Origin: Kitagawia praeruptora
Taxonomy: Eukaryota; Streptophyta; Magnoliopsida; Apiales; Apiaceae
Assembly: GCA_037693485.1 (NCBI GenBank)
Contig: CM075345.1
Coordinates: 118,814,001-118,878,000, forward strand
DNA: 64,000 nucleotides
Direction: 5' to 3'
Shown here: positions 55,044 through 64,000 of the stretch, piece after piece
Layout: every line of letters starts with the position of its first letter
Numbering within the stretch: position 1 is the first letter of the stretch
Notes under the pieces: generated by a model
Databases searched by the model: none
What the model was told of the DNA's origin: nothing
Seen by the model: only the letters and a program-made list of their open reading frames with translations
Position numbers and translations under genes: made by a program

Positions 55044-57060
55044 TAGTAAGATGTGATTCGAAGATATTCAGAGAAAAGATGTACGGTAAGTGTTTACCAA
55101 AATGTGAAGGAGAGTATACGAGAATTTTGAAGGTGAATGAATATGCAAGTAACTGTGAGTGGGTGAATATGAATAGATGTGAAGTGAGAGAACAAAAACG
55201 ATTAGAGTAAAACTAAAACTCAATCGTTTATTTAGTAAAAGCGCGCAACTGATTGTAGAGTAATGTGTGAGTGGGACACTATCATGGACACGTGTCAAAC
55301 AACCAATGGATCACTTAATAATTACCGCTGTCATTCCTATAATCACGACACCTTGACATATTTACACTAATTAACAGTTGTCAACTACCCCAATTACTCC
55401 AAAATAGTCAAATCATCTCAATGAAACTTTACCTTAGAGTACTTAACACAACTCAACAGTGTTTATCAATTTTCCAACTTTATCACTAACAACCCTTTCA
55501 AAAATTGCACAGTTGTGAATATGAGTGTGTGTGAAGCAGAGTTTACCATAATCAATTTTTAGAGCATCTAATATTTCATAAAATCCATAACAAGAATCAA
55601 TAAACACTGAATGCACAAACTCTCATAGTAAACACTGATTGTTTGATGAATGATAAACTCTGTAGTTACTGTAATACAGAAATCTGAAAACTTCTATTCC
55701 CTTTGATGTCCATGATTATCCAAGTAAGCACACAGTCTTTGAAGACAAAAAGATCAAGAGATAGAAATCAGAGCATCATTCAGTGAATAACAGTCATGAA
55801 CTTGATAAACTCACAAACTCTCAAGGCTCACAAGTGTTTAGGTGAAGTGTTTACACTCAAATTCAATCAGAAATAGCAGAATCTACCATATGCTTGAATG
55901 TCCACCAAATCTACACTACTTTGAGTACATGTATTCACAAATCAAAAGGACTTTATTCAGGGTTGTAATGGAGTAATGGAGTAAGATCAAACAGATGAGT
56001 AGAGATGTTTTATTCATAAGTTAATTTCAAGCTGAACATTTTAATAGACCAAAGTGTTCAGTCACAATGTTAGTACATATTTGTACAAGATCAGTATATA
56101 TGCCCCTTTTTTTTTTTTATTTAGCATATATACTGAGTAAACTTTTCTTTTCTTGAGAGACCCTCATCTGCTTGATTTTTTATTTTTTTTTAGAAAAAAA
56201 ATATAACTGCTCTTAATACTTCAGAGTATAAGAAAAATGAGCAGTTAATTAGGCTCAAAGGGGTTTACTAAGGGTGGTATTTATGAACAGTGTTTGTACA
56301 GTGTTTGAACAGTATTCAAAAGAATTTTGAACAGTATTTGAAGAAATGGTAAATCCTATTGCCTTTATCATTTTCATGAACACACATATCATGTAGTCTC
56401 AAGATGGTCTAATACAAGTTCTAGAGAAACATACTTCCTGATGAATATCACACAACAATAAATACTGATTGATAGAAAATGTATCAATCACTGATTTGGC
56501 TCAAACTCTCACAGGGTGTAAACATGAGTCTGAACTCACCAAACTAATCAATGACACATCTCAAGTTTTATGGTTTTCACAAGTACAAACAAGGAATTAT
56601 CAGGAACCATACCTTTGGAAACAGAATGTCACTAATCAGAGTTTAGAGTTCATCAATAACCAAAATTATTTATGAGAGGCAATGCACACAATATTCATAA
56701 ACTCAGAGTTTAGGACTAAATAAACTAAGAGATGCTATAAATATGAAACAGTATCATGCTGTGTTGATTTACTGCACAAAGTCTGATTAGATTACAGTGA
56801 CTCAGAAAGAATCATGATTTAATTACTGAGAATCATGCTTCATACATTTTTCTTCATTGGTATTTTCATTCAGACAATAATCAATTCTGAATTCACTGAG
56901 TATATCCAACATGATAACAGTGTTTAACAGAAACACATGCTAACAGAGTTTAACAAGGTTTAAACATAAGCATGCATAACAGAGTTTAATACTAAGGTTC
57001 ACATAGCACTTAACAATTTGTATAACATGAGCAATAAGTTTTTGAGTCTAACCAACATCT
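55044..57060 (-). other. Spacer between pol and extra ORF in D
   Basis: About 2 kb without a supported gene. In element sense the first part (57060-56250) is rich in TAAACTCTG/TAAACACTG words. A homopolymer A/T region follows (56105-56205). The last 350 bp resemble a promoter and leader of the extra ORF. Confidence 0.6.
55227..55296 (-). promoter_or_regulatory. Candidate promoter of the extra ORF in D
   Basis: On the minus strand, GACACGTGTC (55287-55296, a perfect palindrome containing the G-box CACGTG) is followed about 50 bp later by CTAAATAAAC (55236-55227), a TATA-like element. A pyrimidine-rich leader then runs to ATG 55043, about 155 bp further on. An ATTGG (CCAAT) motif lies just upstream. 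The layout parallels the promoter of the antisense gene in F. It is inferred from sequence only. Confidence 0.4.
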
Positions 57061-60000
57061 CTAGTCAAAACTAGAGACCATCCCTAGTTCATTGACCAGT
57101 CTTGTAAATGTAGCTTCACTCAATGGCTTGGTGAAGATATCTGCAAGTTGTTGTTCTGTAGACACAAAGTGAAGCTCAATGTTTCCTTCCTCTACATGCT
57201 CTCTGATGAAGTGATACCTTATGCTGATGTGCTTTGTCATTGAATGTTGTACTGGATTACCTGTCATTGCAATAGCACTTTGATTATCACAGTAAATAGG
57301 TATCTTGGTATACCTTAAACCATAATCCAGTAGTTGATTCTTCATCCATAAAATCTGTGCACAGCAGCTACCAGCAGCAATATACTCTGCTTCAGCTGTA
57401 GATGTAGATATTGACTTCTGTTTCTTGCTGTACCAGGAAACAAGTCTGTCACCCAGAAATTGACAACTTCCACTGGTGCTTTTTCTGTCTATCTTACATC
57501 CTGCAAAGTCTGCATCTGAATAACCAAGTAGTTTAAACTCTGATTCTCTTGGATACCACAGCCCCAAAGTCATAGTGCCCTTAAGGTACTTAAAAATCCT
57601 CTTTACTGCTGTTAAATGTGGTTCTCTTGGATCTGCCTGGAACCTTGCACACAAACAAGTTGCATACATGATATCAGGTCTGCTAGCTGTCAAATAGAGT
57701 AGAGAACCAATCATTCCTCTGTAACATGTCATATCTACTGATGACCCTGCATCTTTGTCCAATTTTGTTGCAGTTGCCATGGGAGTTGTTGCAGATGAAC
57801 AGTCAAGCATACCAAATTTCTTGAGAAGATTTCTGGTATATTTTGCTTGATTTATAAAAATTCCATCATCTGTTTGCTTCACCTGTAGGCCTAGAAAATA
57901 ACTAAGCTCTCCCATCATACTCATTTGATATCTTGACTGCATGAGTTTGGAAAACTTCTTACAGAGTTTATCATTAGTAGATCCAAAAATGATGTCATCC
58001 ACATATATCTGAACTAAAAGCAAGTCACTACCAGATTGAAAGTAAAACAGAGTTTTGTCAATAGTACCTCTGTGAAACCCACTTTCTAGTAAAAATTTGG
58101 CAAGGGTTTCATACCATGCCCTTGGTGCCTGCTTAAGTCCATAGAGTGCCTTGTCTAACCTGTAGACATAGTCTGGATATTTTGGATCTACAAAGCCTGG
58201 TGGTTATTCCACAAACACTTCTTCTTCAAGTTTTCCATTCAAAAATGCATTTTTTACATCCATCTGAAACACTTTGAATTTCTTATGAGAGGCATATGCT
58301 AGAAAGATTCTGATTGCCTCCAACCTAGCCACTGGAGCAAATGTTTCATCATAGTCTATTCCTTCCTGTTGTGAATAGCCTTTTGCAACCAGTCTTGCTT
58401 TGTTTCTTGTGATAACACCCTCACTATCAGTTTTATTTCTGAAAACCCATTTAGTACCAACAATGGATCTGTTCTTGGGCCTTGGTACAAGTGTCCACAC
58501 TTCATTTCTTTCAAATTCATTTAGCTCTTCTTGCATTGCTGTTATCCAGTCAGCATCTTTAAGAGCTTCTTCTACTTTCTTTGGCTCAGATTGTGACAAG
58601 AATGCATGAAACAGACATTCATTTGTTGTTGCACTTCTTGTCCTTACTTTTGCATCAGGATCACCAATAATCAAATCAGGTGTGTGAGACTTAGTCCATT
58701 TTCTTGCAGAAGGCAGATTGCTTCTGTCATCATGTGATCCTCCCCCTTGATCCATGTTCTCCTGATTTTCTTGGTGCCTCTCTTCATTTTCTGATGCTCC
58801 CCCTGAATGTGACTTCTCAGAATTATCAACAGAGTTTGAATCAACAGAGTTTGATTCAGAATTATCAACTGAGTCACTTTCAGAGTTTGAATTATCACTT
58901 TGATGTGATTCTTCATGCTCCCCCTCAACTGGTTCTTCCCTTGTTTCTGATTGAAGAGTTTCTTCAGTATTTACCAGTAGAGGTTCAGAGTTTAGATCAA
59001 CAGAGTTTGTCAGATCAGTCTGATCAGAGTTTACTTTTTCAGAGAATAAATCTTCATTTTCAAAGTGGAGTAGATCATGTTCATTGACATCTTCAAGTCC
59101 AGTTATTTTCTTGTCATCAAATGACACATGAATTGATTCCATGATCACTCTGGTTCTCAGATTATAAACTCTGAATGCCTTAGTTGACAGTGGATAGCCA
59201 ACAAAAATTCCTTCATCTGCCTTTAGGTCAAACTTGGTCAACTGTTCAGGATGAGTCTTCAACACAAAACACTTGCATCCAAAAATATGAAAATATTTTA
59301 GATTTGGCTTTTTCTTTTTCATCATTTCATATGGTGTTTTACCATGCTTGTTGATCAGTGTTGCATTTTGAGTAAAACAAGCAGTTTGAACTGCTTCTGC
59401 CCAGAAGTATGTTGGCAATTTTGCTTCATCTAGCATGGTTCTGGCAGCTTCTATCAAGGTTCTGTTCTTCCTCTCCACTACACCATTTTGTTGTGGAGTG
59501 CCAGGTGCAGAAAACTCTTGTTTTATTCCTTTACTTTTGCAAAATTCTTTCATTGATGAATTCCTGAATTCAGTTCCATTGTCACTTCTGATTATCTTCA
59601 CTTGATTCTCTGACCCTTTGTCCAGTTGTAATATATGTTCTGTCAGTGTTAATGCAGTTTCATCCTTCTTTGCAAGAAAATATACCCATGTGTACCTGGT
59701 ATATTCATCAACAATGACTAGAGCATATTTCTTCTTTCCAAGAGACATCACATTCACTGGTCCAAAAAGATCAACATGTAGGAGATGATAAGGATCAACA
59801 ATTGAAGACTCAGATTTGCTTTTGAAGGAGGCTTTTCTCTGTTTGGCCTTTTGACAAGAATCACACAGGCCTTCTACATTCAACAAAGACCTTGGTAGAC
59901 CTCTTACAAGATCATTCTTGATTAGCTCATTGATGTTGTTCAGGTTCAAATGAGAGAGTTTCTTGTGCCATTTCCAACTCTCTTCACTGGACATTCTTGT

Positions 60001-60390
60001 AGACAGACACACTGCTTTGCCTTCAGTGTTTGTTGACAATTTAATTTCATAGATGTTATTGTGTCTGTTTCCAACTAGAGCAACTTTCCCTGTAAATTTA
60101 CTGATCACTTGACAATATTCAGGCTGAAAATCCACATGATATCCTCTGTCACAGATTTGACTCACAGATAGCAGATCATGCTTGAGTCCTGGAACCAGAG
60201 CTACATTTGTGATGATGACATTTCCAAGATTAATGTTGCCATATCCCAGAGTATGTCCTATGTTGCCATCTCCATAGGAAACTTTTGGGCCAGCCTTCTC
60301 CTCATACTCTGATAGCAGGGCTTTATTTCCAGTCACGTGTCCTGAACATCCACTGTCCACGACTAGGGTACTCACCCTGGTGCCCTGCAA
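57061..60390 (-). pseudogene. pol: Pol of D (PR, IN, RT, RNase H) with one in-frame stop
   Basis: A single frame from 60390 to 57061 is broken only by TAA at 58204-58206. In order: protease VVDSGCSGHVTG (about residue 11); pre-integrase HKKLSHLNL and CDSCQKAKQ; integrase core with DLFGPVN, IRSDNGTEF and PQQNGVVERKN (about 210-312); a variable serine/asparagine-rich linker (about 455-560) with NSVDNSES units; reverse transcriptase from about 600 (VGTKWVFRNKTDSEG, MDVKNAFLNGKLEEEV), stop, then IYVDDIIFGS; and RNase H with DADFAGCKIDRKSTSG, STAEAEY and HISIRYHFIREHV. Copy A has CAA at the stop position, so C-to-T is the likely change. Read-through cannot be excluded. Confidence 0.92.
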
Positions 60391-60400
60391 TCACAAACAA

Positions 60401-62638
60401 TCACTGATTGTTAGTTTTAAGGATCCAGACTTGCTTGGATCCTTTGGCTTTCTTAATTCTGTTAGCTTTTGCAGCGGAATTCACATTATCAGAGTTTAAG
60501 CTAACTTTTTCAGAGTTTACATTTGCAGAGTTTACTTTAACCCATTTCAAATTTGGTTTGGGTTCATAGTAATTATAGTAAATAGCATGATAATCTCCGC
60601 AAGTGTAAATAGAATGCCATGTACTTCCACAGTGTTTGCATAAAGTCTGTGGTCTAGTTCTCACATAATCACTCTTTACGGCAGTTTTAGAGGGCAAAGA
60701 ATTAATGTTCTTATTCTTACTGCAGAAACTAGCAAGATGATTAGTGCTACCACAATTAAAGCATGTTTTTCTAGGAGCTAATGAAGCAAGCATTGGCTTA
60801 ATTCCTGATGTTATGCCTACCTTTCCATTTTTGTTTTTCTTAGGCATTCTCTGTTTGTTGACAGATTTTATCTCTTTAAGCTTATGCTTGAGTTGTTTAT
60901 CTGTCATTGAACCAATGTTAACCTCTTTAACAAAAGTCTTAGCATATGATTCTTTAACAGCCTTTTTCTGTGCTTCAGTCTTAGGTCCACCTGTTCCCAT
61001 GACATTACCTTCAGATGAACGATGTGGTCTAACTTTTACCTGATTTTCAAATCTAAGTTCATCTCCTTCAGAGTAACCTAGACCTACTGTATCTGACTGA
61101 AACACTTCTTGAGTATCTTTACCAGAGTGTGTCCAAGTTTTAATGATGTGTTTAGTATCCTCCAATTCAGATTCTAGTTGCTTATACTTACCTAGCAACT
61201 CCTGTTCAATAAACACTGCATCATCTCTCTCTTTCTGAATTTTATTCATGTTCTCTAGCTGTTCCTCAACAAGTTTATTTCTTTCTTTGAGTTGAGAGCA
61301 CTCATTCTTTATTCTCTCATTTTCTAAAGTCTGATCCCTATAACTGATATGCAATGCTTTAAGATAAATTCTCAATTCAGTTATATTATCAGTGTTATAA
61401 GCATAGGTAGTTGGGGGTACCTTGAGATCATCATTTTCAGTTTGAGTAGTAGCCATGAGTGCATAGTTGACTTCCTCATCTGAGTCTGAAGTGTCTGCCC
61501 AATCTCTGCCTTTGGTGTAGAGTGCCTTTTCAGTTTTAACCTTCTTGCACTCAGGAGCATAGTGACCCATCTCCTTACACTTGTAGCATTGAATTTCAGA
61601 CTTATCTTTCTTACCAGATTTGAAGTCCTTTCCCTCAGATTTCTTGAAATTCTTCTTGTCAGACTTTGAGTAGTCCCTGGAGAATCTCTTTCCCTTCTTG
61701 AAGTTCTTGAATCCCATCTTCTTGAAGGTCTTTACCATCAATGCAGCCATTTGCATCATCTCTTCATCATCTTCAGAATCAGATGTTTCATCTGTATTTG
61801 AGTCAACATCAGAGTTTGATGACTCACTTTCTGAGTGTATGACTAACGCTTTTCCTTTTGCCTTTTTCCTTGATGCATCCTTCTTTGATGGTTTCTCCTC
61901 AACCTTAAGTGCAACAGACTTTGACTTTCTACTAGATCTCTTATTTCTCTGCTCCAATTCCAATTCATGGGTTTTGAGCAGTCCATAAATTTCATCAATC
62001 TCTGTTTCACCAAGTTCATAATTATCTCTTATAGTGGTTGTTTTCACATCCCACTTTTCAGGTAGAGAAAGAAGGAACTTGAGATTTGAGTCTTCTAAAT
62101 CATACTCTTTATTAACCAATGACAAATCATTGAGCAGTTTACAGAATCTGTCAAATGTTTCTGTCATGGTTTCTTCAGACTTTGCCTCAAAGTGCTCATA
62201 CTCCTGAGTGAGTATGTTTCTTCTATTTTTCTTGATTGCAGGAGTTCCTTGACACCTAACCTCAAGTGCATCCCATATTTCCTTTGCAGTTGTGCAGTTA
62301 ATCACTTTATTAGACATAACATTGTCTAATGCACTGTGAAGTAAATGTCTCACTTTTGCATCCTTTGCAATAGATGAAAGATCCTCAGCAGTTAGATCTT
62401 TCTTTTCTTTTGGAATGACCTTTGATTCCTCACCAGCAGCAGCAGCAGATAACTTTGTAGGTTTGTGAGGACCTTCATTAATTCTATCAAGATATTCTAG
62501 ATCTGTGGCTTCCAGAAACATGGTGATCTTTACCTTCCAAATTGCATACTCTGATGGCCTAAGTATAGGAACCCTAATTGTTTCATACCTACTAACAGTA
62601 GTAGGGGCTTTCTCAGATGGTGGAGGTATCTCTGCCAT
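60401..62638 (-). CDS. gag: Gag of Copia D, 745 aa
   Basis: Starts at ATG 62638, 50 bp after the primer site. Residues about 20-230 form the UBN2/DUF4219-type gag core (SEYAIWKVKITMFLEATD, TAKEIWDALEVR). A basic, serine-rich linker follows. A classical zinc knuckle CYKCKEMGHYAPEC lies near 350, a helical coiled stretch at about 420-500, and two further cysteine motifs, CFNCGSTNHLASFC (about 625) and CKHCGSTWHSIYTC (about 670), near the end, which is longer than in simple Copia Gags. The last 70 residues carry VNSE/NSDNVNS units encoded by the TAAACTCTG word. The frame is intact. It ends 10 bp before pol, which is in another frame, so Gag is made separately from Gag-Pol. Its role is genome packaging in particles. 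Confidence 0.9.
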   Translation of the reverse strand: MAEIPPPSEKAPTTVSRYETIRVPILRPSEYAIWKVKITMFLEATDLEYLDRINEGPHKPTKLSAAAAGEESKVIPKEKKDLTAEDLSSIAKDAKVRHLLHSALDNVMSNKVINCTTAKEIWDALEVRCQGTPAIKKNRRNILTQEYEHFEAKSEETMTETFDRFCKLLNDLSLVNKEYDLEDSNLKFLLSLPEKWDVKTTTIRDNYELGETEIDEIYGLLKTHELELEQRNKRSSRKSKSVALKVEEKPSKKDASRKKAKGKALVIHSESESSNSDVDSNTDETSDSEDDEEMMQMAALMVKTFKKMGFKNFKKGKRFSRDYSKSDKKNFKKSEGKDFKSGKKDKSEIQCYKCKEMGHYAPECKKVKTEKALYTKGRDWADTSDSDEEVNYALMATTQTENDDLKVPPTTYAYNTDNITELRIYLKALHISYRDQTLENERIKNECSQLKERNKLVEEQLENMNKIQKERDDAVFIEQELLGKYKQLESELEDTKHIIKTWTHSGKDTQEVFQSDTVGLGYSEGDELRFENQVKVRPHRSSEGNVMGTGGPKTEAQKKAVKESYAKTFVKEVNIGSMTDKQLKHKLKEIKSVNKQRMPKKNKNGKVGITSGIKPMLASLAPRKTCFNCGSTNHLASFCSKNKNINSLPSKTAVKSDYVRTRPQTLCKHCGSTWHSIYTCGDYHAIYYNYYEPKPNLKWVKVNSANVNSEKVSLNSDNVNSAAKANRIKKAKGSKQVWILKTNNQ

Positions 62639-62688
62639 TGATTACTATTGTGTTTTTGGATCTTTAACTGTAATAAAGTAACAGATTA

Positions 62689-62700
62689 GCTCTGATACCA
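62689..62700 (-). other. Primer-binding site of D
   Basis: Minus-strand TGGTATCAGAGC, a perfect initiator-Met tRNA site, two bases from the 5' LTR end (62703). Confidence 0.93.
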
Positions 62701-62702
62701 CT

Positions 62703-63218
62703 TGTTAGGTCGAATACACAATAAGCAATCAAATACTGTATGAGTAACTTAACAAGAACACACTGTTTAACACTTAAAAACTGTTTGGAATTAACAATTC
62801 CTCTCTCAGTGATGTAAATATCACAGAGAGCTGCTTAGGTTACAATCAATGTATTTCTCAATGTTCGACTACTCTTCTAGGGTTAACCTAACTGTATTTA
62901 TAGAACATACAGCTTCGTACAATCAGTAATTGATTCTCCTATAATTAAGCTATACAATTGATATCAATCACGATTGCTCTAGTCTTCCAAGTCAACTCAA
63001 TCTCTTTGACAGCTTTCCAATCTTCAAAGATATTGCTTCCATATTTATCTTGTATCAATCTTCAAACACTGTTGACTCTTCAGACAATACCGCTACAGAG
63101 TTTAAACAACCTCTGTTGCGCTTCCAGTCAGTGTTTAACTAAACTCTGACCGCTTCCAGCTAAACTCTGTTTTGTCACTATAGCTTCCAAACACTGTTCT
63201 CATCAATCATTTCTAACA
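62703..63218 (-). repeat. 5' LTR of D
   Basis: 516 bp, identical to 50668-51183 apart from one base that I could see. The minus-strand TATA box TATAAATA is at 62895-62902. Confidence 0.95.
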
Positions 63219-63223
63219 TTTTA

Positions 63224-63813
63224 TATTATATTGGTACAGTGTTTAGTTGATATTGTTTTCAAACATTATACTTTCCCTATAGAATTTCGTGGTTATAAAT
63301 GTTTCAAGAATGATATTAAGTATCGGTTGAATGTTGGAAACCCATACACCTGATGGGATATTTTGTTAAACTCTAGTAATAACTTGCTGAGCAATTCTTT
63401 CGCTCATACTTGCTTGTTTTCAAATATTAACTTTTCAGTGGAAGGTAGCCGGACGAGGTTATCTGCATGGCTTAGATGAAGCGGGCAGCGTGCCCTTATG
63501 AAGACGATATGATCTAGAAAGTTTATATCTGGAGTAAGTTATATGTAAGTATATTGATGTGTAATATATATGTTACTTTGCGCAAAATAGTATTAGTTGC
63601 TGGTGTACTTCTCAACGAAGTTATACTAGTAGTAAGGAGTTGATTCTTGTTTCTAGCCCTATAACCTAAAAGATGCTTGGTGGTTGGGGTCTCGAATGTT
63701 GTAACTCAATTATTAATGACTACAGATGGTTTAATGTGGTTAATCAGGCGATTTGTTATTAAGGATTTCCGCGTGACGACCAAATCCCTGACCCCGGATT
63801 TGGGGGCGTTACA
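63224..63813 (+). repeat. 3' LTR of C, right part
   Basis: Continues 50667 after the TTTTA duplication and matches 44460-45045, with a 4-bp TATA insertion near 63567. It ends GGGGGCGTTACA. Confidence 0.92.
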
Positions 63814-64000
63814 GGTAGACTTAATTGGATGTTGTAAGTGATTAGAATGACATGAATATGTGCAAGATGACTTGGTTTACATGCTTTGAGTACAAGTAGG
63901 TGCGTTAGGGAGTTTTGTTACTTGGGATTGATTATGTTTTGTCACACCAAGTGAGTTTTGAGCCTATATGCATATCTTTTGCATGCTTTTTCGTTTGCTT
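63814..64000 (+). other. Non-coding 3' region of Athila E, right part
   Basis: Begins with the duplicated target GGTAG. The sequence is the antisense of Athila B near 28050-27870 (TTAATTGGATGTTGTAAGTG and onward), showing that E resumes here in plus orientation. No coding signal. Confidence 0.85.

Larger units (their letters stand above)
50668..63218 (-). mobile_element. Copia element D (SIRE-like), near-complete, with extra ORF
   Basis: 12,551 bp with 516-bp LTRs (50668-51183 and 62703-63218), ends TGTTAGG / TCTAACA, and an exact TSD TTTTA (50663-50667 and 63219-63223) in the LTR of C. Element order on the minus strand: 5' LTR, Met primer site (62689-62700), gag, pol, a 2-kb spacer, a 1,234-codon extra ORF, polypurine tract, 3' LTR. 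I saw a single LTR difference (51047 T versus 63082 G), so it is the youngest insertion here. One in-frame stop in reverse transcriptase is the only lesion found in pol. An extra ORF in this position recalls the env-like ORF of SIRE elements. Confidence 0.93.
40401..63813 (+). mobile_element. Tekay-like LARD element C, interrupted by D
   Basis: Ends TGTAATAACCCG and GGGGGCGTTACA, TSD GGTAG (40396-40400 and 63814-63818). Without D it is 10,857 bp: LTR 4,645 bp, internal region 1,543 bp, second LTR 4,669 bp. The internal region has a Met-type primer site and a polypurine tract but no gag or pol. Very long LTRs around a short non-coding centre define a LARD (large retrotransposon derivative). 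The LTR ends are those of Tekay/Del chromoviruses, which I infer as the parental lineage. The two LTRs are nearly identical apart from small indels, so C is young. Confidence 0.9.
36377..64000 (+). mobile_element. Athila element E, deleted, interrupted by C, runs off the window
   Basis: The element starts with TGATAGAATATA at 36377, after the candidate target TTGAT (36372-36376), and is on the plus strand. It is related to B but diverged (LTR 1,328 bp against 1,268 bp). Internal sequence is 37705-40400. Element C splits it with TSD GGTAG, and it resumes at 63814, where it matches the antisense of B near 28050. Gag lacks its N-terminal domain and only a scrap of reverse transcriptase remains, so E is a non-autonomous deletion derivative. 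The 3' LTR is outside the window. Confidence 0.88.

Noticed and set aside
1..64000. Host protein-coding genes, rRNA, or integrated pararetrovirus sequences
   Set aside because: Every long frame is accounted for by Copia, Tat, Athila or their accessory ORFs; no movement-protein or caulimovirid motifs and no host gene motifs were recognised.

Overview
The window is plant nuclear DNA, from a eudicot with a repeat-rich genome; the species cannot be named from the sequence (an Apiaceae-like host is only a guess). I find no host gene. Nearly every base belongs to LTR retrotransposons inserted into one another. Most boundaries could be set to the base from TG...CA ends, paired LTRs and 5-bp target-site duplications (TSDs).

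Layout. Bases 1-403 are a decayed Copia gag piece (minus strand). From 404 a Copia element, here called A (plus strand), starts with its 5' LTR. That LTR carries a 554-bp foldback MITE (758-1311, 10-bp TSD) exactly at its TATA box. A is cut into pieces by three insertions. (1) Element F, a Tat-lineage Ty3/Gypsy (1813-22060, minus, TSD GTGAG), carries gag-pol with a second, archaeal-type RNase H domain, and an antisense spliced gene. F is itself interrupted in one LTR by G (2122-9479, minus, TSD AGAGC), a related gag-only non-autonomous element. (2) An aberrant Athila insertion, B (23969-33963, TSD TTACT), consists of one extra inverted LTR, a 61-nt copy of tRNA-Asp, a gag-protease-only Athila, and a 222-bp extension outside its 5' LTR. 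(3) Athila E (36377 to beyond the window, plus) is heavily deleted. It is split at 40400/63814 by C (40401-63813, plus, TSD GGTAG), a Tekay-like LARD with 4.65-kb LTRs and only 1.5 kb of internal DNA. One LTR of C is split by Copia element D (50668-63218, minus, TSD TTTTA). D is the youngest element: its LTRs show one difference in 516 bp that I could see.

Coding capacity. F and D are the only elements with near-complete enzymes. F is broken by a frameshift in gag, and D by one in-frame stop in reverse transcriptase. G and B keep structural genes (gag, gag-protease) but no polymerase, and C has no genes at all, so these three must have moved with enzymes supplied in trans. F shares LTR ends, primer-site sequence and gag similarity with G, which makes F's family the natural helper for G.

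The main unusual observations are: the tRNA-Asp read-through copy and cryptic plus-strand start preserved in B; the antisense gene in F with a G-box, TATA box, 5'UTR intron and frame-preserving coding intron; a 1,234-aa extra ORF in D with a possible promoter of its own; and family-specific short words (CAG[A/T]GTTTA in D, GGAA[C/G]CT in F and G) that crowd LTRs, coding and non-coding DNA alike.
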